64,000 nucleotides of DNA, taken from NCBI GenBank assembly GCA_016714785.1, contig JADKCC010000002.1, forward strand, positions 620,001-684,000. Reading direction: 5' to 3'. The stretch is from Saprospiraceae bacterium. Lineage in GTDB: Bacteria; Bacteroidota; Bacteroidia; Chitinophagales; Saprospiraceae. Below, piece after piece: positions 20,101 through 27,239 of the stretch. The notes below the pieces were generated by a model that ran no database searches, had not been told where the DNA came from, and was given only the letters and a program-made list of their open reading frames with translations. A program made the position numbers and the translations under genes. Numbering within the stretch: the stretch's first letter is position 1; each line of letters opens with the position of its first letter.

Positions 20101-20522
20101 CCTGTGCCTATATCATCCCATCCATCACCATCATAATCATCAACAATAACACCAGAGAATTTACTAGTTCCACCATTAATTTGTTTGAAAATTCGATAGC
20201 TGTGGTTTTCTTTTTTATATAAATCCATTGTTGATGAATTATATTTATAGGCTAAAAATTCTTTAATACCGTCATTTTCTAAATCAATAGCAACTAAATA
20301 ATCATATAACTTCCCATCTGCATAAATAGTAATATCTTTCAATGTACTATCTGGTTCCACACTATATGCATAGATATTATCATTGTCAAGGAAGATAAAG
20401 TCATTGTTTAAGTATATAAATGGGCTTGATGGAAATTCTCTAGAAATAATTATCTCTTTGTCAAATTGAGCAAAGCAAATACTTATGTAAAAATGTAAAA
20501 ATAATATGAAGCGTGCTTTCAT
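17127..20522 (-). CDS. FG-GAP/VCBS repeat secreted protein with T9SS type A sorting domain
   Basis: A 1131-residue exported protein. A signal peptide (MKARFILFLHFYISICFA) is followed by many Asp-rich calcium-binding-type repeats such as DYDGDGWDDIG, DMDGDGLIDVIV, DLNGDGIIDYII and DIDGDGDIDVFI, which should fold as a beta-propeller. A carboxypeptidase-regulatory-like segment lies near residue 700 (TLPNAKIIITDSLQKIYQFF). The last 80 residues are a type A T9SS sorting domain: IRIFPNPTHGLLHIENF to YILHAQLGDHRFSKKIVKF. It is likely a surface adhesin or matrix protein. No operon partner. Confidence 0.9.
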   Translation of the reverse strand: MKARFILFLHFYISICFAQFDKEIIISREFPSSPFIYLNNDFIFLDNDNIYAYSVEPDSTLKDITIYADGKLYDYLVAIDLENDGIKEFLAYKYNSSTMDLYKKENHSYRIFKQINGGTSKFSGVIVDDYDGDGWDDIGTGFSLLLNNKNNDFTHKFRYGIEGFLNIRTSAFYDINNDGIKDVLRCTNHLIGVEITSDGNAKSLGLSHLGSGQSTIPWFSKLRIEGKEIIVYHDTNVDSLRMITHDGSKVGYINLIKYESTSTFLPQVADLNGDNNDELILNITNNLLILKHNKLDQSFSIVSHPNSSTKGVFNKREDGKDILGLMSHSSIRFVSFTDSFQIKGENFVRQGLGDIFYAPRFLDMDGDGLIDVIVRTGLNLYIVKNLNNFTFAPWLPIEYRYQLGYIDMDSDGDMDFYDPSEKEWKENLGNLIFSDWKQYDKLPDLPGPAPVSLINRIENPIDLNGDGIIDYIIFEGMTGENRVSNIYRDIDGDGDIDVFICNDEGSNSFGWYRNDGNLTFKYFNLRKETPVLNWRLDDIVNCVFYDFNHDGFPDMFLTSKYYGQGKFSGVISLYLGSADGLKFEKLLLSTDEADIEMLVTDLDNDKIPDYIFHTFEGIYHFRAHEKKIGGLKLIYDEYQLNRVVHAIDFNGDGNTDLINMCRNCYAKTFSTNNRIVIIPNNGDFLPARKPLKMNVFLNNGQEILTLPNAKIIITDSLQKIYQFFTDDDGRFEYDLPDGTYNIKFEPNHFEDLAEIEGHFEESLVIKNGFQNSPIKLMLKQIKPCSSLSASVLFLSTNPCDNNAKGVLNYANLGTHAAFGAKFNLKLPATVLNINAPYPLIYDQQSHSISIAIDTIAFSERGSYPFSFEMPCVDTTWFNLPFEITIVSDDDCNTYHLPKTYYLNTSSKYNALTSLSKFTSEYGDMENNDELRYQIVLESDDVTNVQNIRLEFSFFNFNNPKIDLNTKDEHFYSHPCKRWYEGSKLIVVFDSLNFSNRSMLDNVVYFYFNQKYTGIDSMDVFDVSLSTYINNKPYKNYYTANWFNWTTIVDSNTEIEFNSIRIFPNPTHGLLHIENFSAQSLHYEISDLSGRTLIKIDNNHQPNIDISSFPNGVYILHAQLGDHRFSKKIVKF

Positions 20523-20882
20523 TTAATGATTATTTTTACAAAGATAAGTATTTTTGATTTATTATTTAAGGTGATTTCATTATTATTAAGTTGTACAATA
20601 TACTGTAATTTTGAGTCATACTAATAAAAATTAGTGGACTTTGGTATTGATCTAGATTCCTTTAAACTTTACAGTATTCCTAAAAATCAAAATGGGTTCT
20701 GTAGTGAAGGCAAAAAGCACAATTTACTCCAATGGAAAATGAACGGGGCTTTACTAAAATTTAGCAGCTGCTCAATTTGGGTGAAGGAACCTGTAGCCAA
20801 TCTGACGGTATAAACTGATTTAGTTTATACTACATTTTTTGGTCTGTAACAGGAAAGTCATTTTAGATTTTTAGGTTATACA
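20523..20882. other. Intergenic region without a recognisable gene
   Basis: About 360 bp of AT-rich sequence between two minus-strand genes. It should contain the promoter of the large FG-GAP gene, but I could not fix a convincing TAnnTTTG box. No RNA gene or repeat was seen. Confidence 0.4.
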
Positions 20883-21386
20883 TTAAACTTCTGGTAAGGT
20901 TTCACCTAGTGCTTCTTCAAAGAAATAATGTAGTGCATAAGTTTGGGCAGCACCCAATTTTTGTCCCATTTGACTGAAGATGTACATACTGGCGGCGATT
21001 GCACCCAAGAGAGGTAAGGCAAACAAAATACTACTTTCTCCCCCTAAGGCTCTTTGTGAAAAGCCAATAATAGTAATGAATACAAACAAAACACCTACTG
21101 CAAGATATATCAACGTAAATAGGGTCCAAACATTGGGCATTGGACCGTATATTCCCACTATTCTTGTGGTAACGTCTTCAGGTTCTCTATATAGCAAAAC
21201 ACTTAGTTGTGGCGACCAAAAATGTCTATGAGACTTATTAACTCTTATAGTTATGTGGTCTTGCATAGCTTGCCCATGCAGGTTGTGTGTATTTACTTTA
21301 AGCTTTTCCTTAACGATAGCTATTATTTCTTCAATCGTTTTATGGCTGAATGTTTCAAATTTTGGTCTAACTCTAAAGCTTGCCAT
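20883..21386 (-). CDS. Conserved hypothetical membrane protein
   Basis: A 167-residue protein with a soluble N-terminal part of about 85 residues and two membrane segments (LFTLIYLAVGVLFVFITIIG and ILFALPLLGAIAASMYIFSQ). The N-terminal part contains HITIRVNKSHRHFWSPQLSV, followed by YGPMPNVWTLF, which looks like a domain sensing or touching the membrane surface. No named family is recognised. It is flanked by long gaps on both sides and is probably transcribed alone. Confidence 0.65.
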   Translation of the reverse strand: MASFRVRPKFETFSHKTIEEIIAIVKEKLKVNTHNLHGQAMQDHITIRVNKSHRHFWSPQLSVLLYREPEDVTTRIVGIYGPMPNVWTLFTLIYLAVGVLFVFITIIGFSQRALGGESSILFALPLLGAIAASMYIFSQMGQKLGAAQTYALHYFFEEALGETLPEV

Positions 21387-21561
21387 GATATTTTGTTTTG
21401 ATCACGCTAAAGTAGGCAATATTTTATATCAGGTATATACGGGATGTATGATTTTAGTCATATTCAGTGTTTTGAAGTTTTATAGGAAGGGAAAGATTGT
21501 TTATTTGAAGAGAAAAGCCTTATAAATCAATGAGGTAAATTAAAGAGAGATAAAGTTAAAA

Positions 21562-22662
21562 TCAAAATGCATCATTGACAGTAAAGTAAAATGCGCCACC
21601 TTCATTTGGTGTGAGGCCATAATCAATGCGTAACCTAACTCTATCTTTTTTATTCAAAAGGAATCTTAATCCAGCACCATAAGACCATTTGTATTGATTC
21701 GAAAATAAATTACTGTATTGCGAACCCACCGTGCCAGTCGAAATAAAAGTAACACCTTGAATAAGACTGTAAATTGGGAAACGATACTCAGCCTGGAGGA
21801 ATAGAGTGTTTTTATCCATAAATCTTCTGTCTTGGTAGCCTCTCATCTGCTTGGGTGTGCCAAAAAAAACCATCTCATAAAAGGGTACATCACCAGTAAT
21901 ATTAGATGTACTAAAGTTGGCGGCCAAAGTATGTTCATTGGCTATTTTTATGTATTTGCTCGCGTTGAAAACTAATTTTATAAAATCAAAATCGCTACCC
22001 AAATAAGATTGGGATGCAAAACTTTCTGCTTCTATGTAATGGCCTTTAGTTGGATTAAATAAATAATTTCTTTGGTCGTAATGTAGTATTAGTCCGAGTC
22101 CAATATTTTTTCCGCCTTTTATCCCTATAGGATTGTCAAATTCTAATTTTCCCTTTTCAACAATTTGATTAATTGAAATATTATCATATCCCATTTTGAT
22201 GCCAATGAATAACTTTTGATACCTGTGTAAAATATCAATTTTGACCCTTGGGAAGGAAGCTTTGTAAACTTCTTTATCTTCCAACCTACTATTAATACCA
22301 ATACCATAATAGTTGAATTGATATTTAAAATAACTCAGTTCTCCTTTTAACTTCCAATGATTATTTTTTTTGTAAAACTCAAAAGGAAAGAGGAGGATTA
22401 GTTGTTTATTTTGAGTAAAGGAAGTTACAAATTGAATTTGGGAAGGATTGGATTCTGCGGGTTCATTTTTAAATCTGAAATTGTACAAACCAGCACCACC
22501 AAATCCCCATCTTGTTTCAGGTAGGTAAAATACCACGGGATAAGCTAGGAATTGATTTTGTATGATAGTAGTGTCTTTTTCGGTGATAGATTGTCGATGG
22601 CTGCCCACAGAAGCAAAAGGCATCAATAATATCAACAATATATATATTAAATAAATTTTCAT
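21562..22662 (-). CDS. BamA/TamA-family (Omp85-like) outer-membrane protein
   Basis: A 366-residue protein with a signal peptide (MKIYLIYILLILLMPFASVG) and a beta-barrel rich in alternating strands. Features of the Omp85 barrel are LHYDQRNYLFNPTKGHYIEA, the lid-lock-like loop MVFFGTPKQMRGYQDRRF (a variant of the RGY motif), and a C-terminal strand ending in aromatic FYFTVNDAF. No POTRA domains precede the barrel, so it is a short surface-antigen type rather than BamA itself. Such proteins sit in the outer membrane and their substrate is unknown. It lies downstream of rpsT but after a terminator. Confidence 0.82.
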   Translation of the reverse strand: MKIYLIYILLILLMPFASVGSHRQSITEKDTTIIQNQFLAYPVVFYLPETRWGFGGAGLYNFRFKNEPAESNPSQIQFVTSFTQNKQLILLFPFEFYKKNNHWKLKGELSYFKYQFNYYGIGINSRLEDKEVYKASFPRVKIDILHRYQKLFIGIKMGYDNISINQIVEKGKLEFDNPIGIKGGKNIGLGLILHYDQRNYLFNPTKGHYIEAESFASQSYLGSDFDFIKLVFNASKYIKIANEHTLAANFSTSNITGDVPFYEMVFFGTPKQMRGYQDRRFMDKNTLFLQAEYRFPIYSLIQGVTFISTGTVGSQYSNLFSNQYKWSYGAGLRFLLNKKDRVRLRIDYGLTPNEGGAFYFTVNDAF

Positions 22663-22681
22663 ATAGGCTTAAACTAAAAAA

Positions 22682-22706
22682 GGTGAGTACAGACTTTGTA
22701 CTCACC
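22682..22706 (-). terminator. Intrinsic terminator of rpsT
   Basis: GGTGAGTACA at 22682-22691 pairs with TGTACTCACC at 22697-22706. Read on the minus strand, the stem is followed by a run of six T, as expected for a terminator after rpsT. Confidence 0.85.
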
Positions 22707-22738
22707 TTTAATATTATATTTTACTCTAGAACGAAAGT

Positions 22739-22990
22739 TTAGAGGCTATTAACAAATTTTGTCAGCTTAGATTTTAGGTTAGATGCTTTATTTTTATGCC
22801 AAGTATTTTTCTTAGCTAATCTATCCACCAAAGAAATCACTTTAGGTAAGAAAGTCTCTGCATCTTTCTTTTCAGTCATTAATCTAAGTTTTGCAATAGA
22901 TGTTCTTGCAGACTTTTTATAATACCTGTTTCTAAGTCTGATTTTTATATCTTGTCTGATTCTTTTTTTAGATGATTTGTGCTGTGCCAT
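22739..22990 (-). CDS. rpsT: 30S ribosomal protein S20
   Basis: An 83-residue basic protein that binds 16S rRNA. It begins MAQHKSSKKRIRQDIKIRLR, the typical S20 N-terminus, followed by TSIAKLRLM and a C-terminal helix of WHKNKASNLKSKLTKFV. Length is normal. It is a single-gene unit with its own promoter region and terminator, as usual for S20. Confidence 0.97.
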   Translation of the reverse strand: MAQHKSSKKRIRQDIKIRLRNRYYKKSARTSIAKLRLMTEKKDAETFLPKVISLVDRLAKKNTWHKNKASNLKSKLTKFVNSL

Positions 22991-23027
22991 AAATCTTATT
23001 TTTTACTTCATTTTCTTAAATGGAGTG

Positions 23028-23035
23028 CAAAAGTA
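23028..23035 (-). promoter_or_regulatory. Probable -7 box of the rpsT promoter
   Basis: On the minus strand this reads TACTTTTG (TAnnTTTG), 37 bp upstream of the rpsT ATG. Confidence 0.5.
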
Positions 23036-23170
23036 AATCTTTTTCATTAAAGTAAAAAATATTATCTCTAAAAAAATATAAATATTTCATTTTCAGAACA
23101 CTTTCGCATGATTTTTGTCATGAATAAGTAAAAGCAAGGTAAATCAAGCTTAAAAAATATTTAATTTTTA

Positions 23171-23178
23171 TACTTTTG
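23171..23178 (+). promoter_or_regulatory. Probable -7 box of the sucA promoter
   Basis: TACTTTTG fits TAnnTTTG and lies 47 bp before the preferred sucA ATG at 23226. Confidence 0.45.
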
Positions 23179-23225
23179 ACCTTGTTATTAGTTAATCATC
23201 CAAATTTTATTATACATTGAGTCAA

Positions 23226-25958
23226 ATGAAAGATTATTCTTACATATTTAATGCACACCCGAGTTTTATAGAGTCCATGTACAAAAACTATCAACAGAAT
23301 GCCGCTTCCGTAGATGATGGGTGGCGTTTATTTTTTGATGGATTTGAATTTAACAACAATGGGCATGGTGTTTCAGATTATGATGTTCAAACTTTCGATA
23401 AGAACCTTTCACAAAAGGAGTTTGGTGTAATGTCATTAATCCATGGTTTTAGGAGTAGAGGGCACCTTTTATCTACTACCAATCCACTGAAACCTCGAAA
23501 AGATAGGAGGCCGCATTTAGATCTAGCAGATTATAATCTGGAAGATAGTGATAATAATAAGGTGTTTTTGGCAGGTGAAGAGATTGGCCTTAAGAATGCT
23601 ACACTAGTACAGATATTAGACAAACTAAGAGAAATATATTGTGGAAATATAGGAGTAGAGTACGCACATATTGAAAATAGAGAGAAACGTATGTGGATGC
23701 GTGAAAAGCTCGAAAACAGGGTATTTGACGGCAGTTACGGGATAAACAAAGACCAAAAGATTCAAATCTTAAATAAATTGAATGGAGCTGTCATCTTTGA
23801 AAAATTTCTACATACCAAATATGTAGGTCAGAAAAGATTTTCGCTCGAAGGTGGTGAGACAACCATTGCCGCGCTTGATGCCATCATCAGAAAAGCAGGA
23901 GCAGATAAAGTAGAAGAAGTGGTCATGGCTATGGCTCATCGTGGAAGATTAAATGTACTGGCTAATACACTTGGTAAGACCTACGATCAGATTTTTAATG
24001 AATTTGAAGGTACAGCCATTCTAGACCAGAGTTTTGGGGATGGTGATGTCAAATATCATCTAGGGTTTTCGTCTCAGATCACGTTGCCAAATGGAAAATT
24101 AGTGCATCTCAAGTTGGCACCTAATCCGTCACATCTTGAGGCAGTAAATCCTGTCATGGAAGGATTCACAAGGGCAAAAGCTGATTTACTTTATGGTGGT
24201 GATTATGATCGTATATTGCCGATACTTATACATGGAGATAGTGCTGCTGCTGGGCAAGGCATTGTGTATGAGACTACCCAAATGAGCCAATTGGACGGGT
24301 ATTATACAGGCGGGACCATACATTTTGTAATCAATAATCAGATAGGCTTTACTACAGATTATGACGATGCTCGTTCTTCTACCTACTGTACGGCGGCAGC
24401 CAGCCTGGTACAAGCGCCTGTTTTTCATGTAAATGGGGATGATCCAGAGGCTGTAGTTTTTGCAGCAGAATTAGCGATAGAATATCGTCAAAAATTCAAT
24501 AATGATGTATTTATTGATATGGTCTGCTACAGAAGGCATGGTCACAATGAAGGCGATGATCCAAAGTTTACTCAACCTCAGATGTATGAATTGATAGATA
24601 ATCATAAAAATCCTAGAGAAATCTATCTTGCCAAATTGATTGAAAGAGGAGATATTGATCCTAAATTTGGGGAAGAGCTCGAAATGAAATTTTGGGCTGA
24701 ACTACAAGATAGGCTCGATATGGTAAAACAAAAGACATTGCCTTATGTATATCAAGAACCCGAACAACACTGGAGAAAATTAAAGAAGACAATAGAAGTT
24801 GTAGATATTGTAACACCAGTGACTGGTATAAATAAGAAGGATGCTGATAAAATATTTAAGCATCTGATGACTTTGCCTTCTGATTTTAATCCCAATTCAA
24901 AAGTAAAAAGACTTCAAAAATCCAAGCAAGATCTTTTGGACAAAGGACTTGTAGATTGGTCATTTGGAGAGTTGGCGGCTTACGGTTCACTTATGCTGGA
25001 TGGGAAAAATGTACGTATGAGTGGTCAGGATGTAAAGAGAGGTACTTTCTCTCATAGACATGCCGTATTTTTTGATGAGAAAACTAATGCACAATACAAT
25101 AGGCTCAATACATTAGAAGAGGCAGATGGCAAATATCTGATCTATAATTCACTATTGTCGGAATTTGCAGTATTAGGTTTTGAATATGGTTATTCTCAAG
25201 CATCGCCTGACCATTTGGCTATTTGGGAGGCTCAGTTTGGAGACTTTTACAATGGGGCACAAACCATTGTTGATCAATTTATATGTGCAGGAGAAAGCAA
25301 ATGGCAGCGTATGAGTGGTTTGGTGATGTTGTTACCTCATGGTATGGAAGGGCAAGGTCCTGAGCACTCTAGTGCCCGATTGGAGCGTTTTCTATTGATG
25401 TGTGCAAATTTCAATATGATAGTGTGCAATGTCACTACTCCAGCCAATTTTTTCCACATGATAAGACGTCAGTTGGCAATGCCATATAGAAAACCATTGG
25501 TACACATGTCTCCAAAATCAATGTTGCGCCATCCTGAATGTGTAAGTGCCATTGAAGAATTGACAGGAAAGACCAAATTTATGGAGATAATTTCCGATTC
25601 TGAGGTTAAGAAAGCCAAGAGATTATTATTCTGTTCCGGCAAAATTTATTATGAACTTAATGAATTCAGAAGAACAAATAATATAAAAGATGTTGCTATC
25701 GTGAGAGTGGAGCAATTATATCCTTTGCCAGAGGCCGAGATTAGAAGTATCATAAAGGAATATGGAAAAGCTGAAGTATTTTGGGTACAAGAAGAATCTG
25801 CCAATATGGGTGCTTGGCCTTATCTGATCAATTATTTCAGAAAAGATGCAATAGAAGTAGTCGCCAGAAAAGCGAGTGCTTCTCCAGCTACAGGATTTAA
25901 AAAAGTGCATGACCAACAACAAGAAGATTTGATAAAAACAGCTTTTGGTGTTCGATAA
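23226..25958 (+). CDS. sucA: 2-oxoglutarate dehydrogenase E1 component
   Basis: A 910-residue thiamine-diphosphate enzyme that decarboxylates 2-oxoglutarate in the TCA cycle and passes the succinyl group to E2. I prefer the ATG at 23226 (MKDYSYIFNAHPSFIESMYK), which matches the conserved start; an in-frame TTG at 23217 adds three residues. Key parts are FSLEGGETTIAALDAI, VMAMAHRGRLNVLANTLGK, GDSAAAGQGIVYET, the ThDP motif region VNGDDPEAV to CYRRHGHNEGDDPKFTQP, and LLPHGMEGQGPEHSSARLER. No E2 gene follows, which is unusual, but the sequence just downstream is suspect. Confidence 0.97.
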   Translation: MKDYSYIFNAHPSFIESMYKNYQQNAASVDDGWRLFFDGFEFNNNGHGVSDYDVQTFDKNLSQKEFGVMSLIHGFRSRGHLLSTTNPLKPRKDRRPHLDLADYNLEDSDNNKVFLAGEEIGLKNATLVQILDKLREIYCGNIGVEYAHIENREKRMWMREKLENRVFDGSYGINKDQKIQILNKLNGAVIFEKFLHTKYVGQKRFSLEGGETTIAALDAIIRKAGADKVEEVVMAMAHRGRLNVLANTLGKTYDQIFNEFEGTAILDQSFGDGDVKYHLGFSSQITLPNGKLVHLKLAPNPSHLEAVNPVMEGFTRAKADLLYGGDYDRILPILIHGDSAAAGQGIVYETTQMSQLDGYYTGGTIHFVINNQIGFTTDYDDARSSTYCTAAASLVQAPVFHVNGDDPEAVVFAAELAIEYRQKFNNDVFIDMVCYRRHGHNEGDDPKFTQPQMYELIDNHKNPREIYLAKLIERGDIDPKFGEELEMKFWAELQDRLDMVKQKTLPYVYQEPEQHWRKLKKTIEVVDIVTPVTGINKKDADKIFKHLMTLPSDFNPNSKVKRLQKSKQDLLDKGLVDWSFGELAAYGSLMLDGKNVRMSGQDVKRGTFSHRHAVFFDEKTNAQYNRLNTLEEADGKYLIYNSLLSEFAVLGFEYGYSQASPDHLAIWEAQFGDFYNGAQTIVDQFICAGESKWQRMSGLVMLLPHGMEGQGPEHSSARLERFLLMCANFNMIVCNVTTPANFFHMIRRQLAMPYRKPLVHMSPKSMLRHPECVSAIEELTGKTKFMEIISDSEVKKAKRLLFCSGKIYYELNEFRRTNNIKDVAIVRVEQLYPLPEAEIRSIIKEYGKAEVFWVQEESANMGAWPYLINYFRKDAIEVVARKASASPATGFKKVHDQQQEDLIKTAFGVR

Positions 25959-26187
25959 AATCAATTATATAAGTAAAACGCTGATCATATCAGGCCTTTT
26001 TGTTTCTTTGCTCGAAAGATATTTAGGAATAGAATGGCTTGATTTGATTGGTATGTCATTATTGATGATAGGGCTTTATTATGCTAAGAGTGACGTAATT
26101 GCTTTGCACGATGATTATGGATTGTACCTTTATTATGTCTTACTTTTATTTACAATGGCTATTATTTTTATGTATTGGTTTTATTAG
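25948..26187 (+). CDS. Small hypothetical membrane protein
   Basis: A 79-residue protein starting at GTG 25948 (TTG 25945 is also in frame). Its first codons overlap the end of sucA. Three hydrophobic segments can be seen (LIISGLFVSLLERYLGI, WLDLIGMSLLMIGLYYA and YYVLLLFTMAIIFMYWFY). No family is recognised. The overlap suggests translation coupled to sucA, but the gene could also be a chance frame. Confidence 0.45.
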   Translation: MFDKINYISKTLIISGLFVSLLERYLGIEWLDLIGMSLLMIGLYYAKSDVIALHDDYGLYLYYVLLLFTMAIIFMYWFY

Positions 26188-26527
26188 AATTACTATAATG
26201 TGCGGCACATTTAGCCAAATTTTAGACATCCAGACAGCATCCAATTTTTTTTGCAAAAGTTTTATTGGTTAATCGTGGTTAGTTAAGATTGCTCACCACT
26301 CGATGGGTCGAAATAATTGTGAAAAGGATGTGAAAGTCTCTTCGAGCTGCAACCTGCTTCCCACTCATATTAATTAAGGATGTCAAATCGAGTGAATGCA
26401 AGGAATTTTGACATTTTGATGAATACCAGTGAAAAATTATAAAGCGCTTTTTTGTTTTATAAACCATCACAGCAAACTACCACTCTTTTATCGGATTGGA
26501 ATCAGGTACTCTTAATTTATTCTAAAA
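26188..26527. other. Intergenic sequence, no gene seen
   Basis: AT-rich sequence between the small membrane ORF and the homopolymer block. No TAnnTTTG box, hairpin or coding bias stands out. Confidence 0.3.
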
Positions 26528-26860
26528 TAAAAAAAAAAAAAGGTATTTTTTTTTTTAGAAAAAATCGGCGGGAAAATTTCTTTCTCTCCCCAGGGGGGGT
26601 TTTGGTTTTTTTTCTAATTCCCTTTTTGCGGCTTTCCCTCCCCTTGGTTTTTCCCTTTTGGGCGCGCACCCCTTGGGGCTTTTTTTTTTCTCTTCGCCCG
26701 GCGGCCAGCCCCTGTTTTCATTTTCCCCGGGGGGGGCCCCGTTGGTCCCCTCCCCCCCGGGGCTTTTTTTTAAAACCGGGCGGCCCGCCCGCGCCCGGGG
26801 CCGTTGGTTCCGGCAAGGCCCTCTGCGGGGCCCCCGCTCGCCCCCCCCCCCCCCCCCCCT
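26528..26860. other. GC-rich homopolymer block, probable low-quality sequence
   Basis: About 330 bp made almost wholly of mono-nucleotide runs: A-runs and T-runs first, then long G and C runs, ending in a run of about 19 C before normal AT-rich sequence returns. GC content jumps far above the neighbours. Open frames on both strands here are only a product of the composition. It looks like the unreadable tail of a read retained in an assembly. A real gene join may be hidden here. Confidence 0.75.
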
Positions 26861-27239
26861 ATTGTATTTGAAGCTCTCATTACACATTTCTTCTTGATAT
26901 TTAAGTAAGTAAAATATTTATTCTGAATGTAAAATGAGTTAAATCATATTATAGTATGATGATTATGCAGATATGCCCATAAATATCAGTCTTACCTTTC
27001 CGACTTAAAATAAAATCGTATGGTTACAAAATTTTGATACATTAAATAATGAGTTGAAAATTTGAGATTTAAGTATTATACGTATTTCTATTTTAATATA
27101 AAGTGAGGCAATTTATTTTATTTTGATATTTAAAATTTTGTAGATAATAAAATTGGTTGTACCTTTTAGCGAAATTGTATTGTTTTGATATAATTTTATT
27201 GGTCCATTAATTATTTCTTAATCACTAATCATTAATGTT
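26861..27239. other. AT-rich leader region before the EF-G-like gene
   Basis: Very AT-rich sequence of about 380 bp with no recognisable gene, probably including the promoter of the EF-G-like factor. No clear -33/-7 pair could be placed. Confidence 0.35.

Noticed and set aside
26452..26897. Long Pro/Gly/Arg-rich open frames on both strands
   Set aside because: They come from the homopolymer block and have no protein-like composition or start context.
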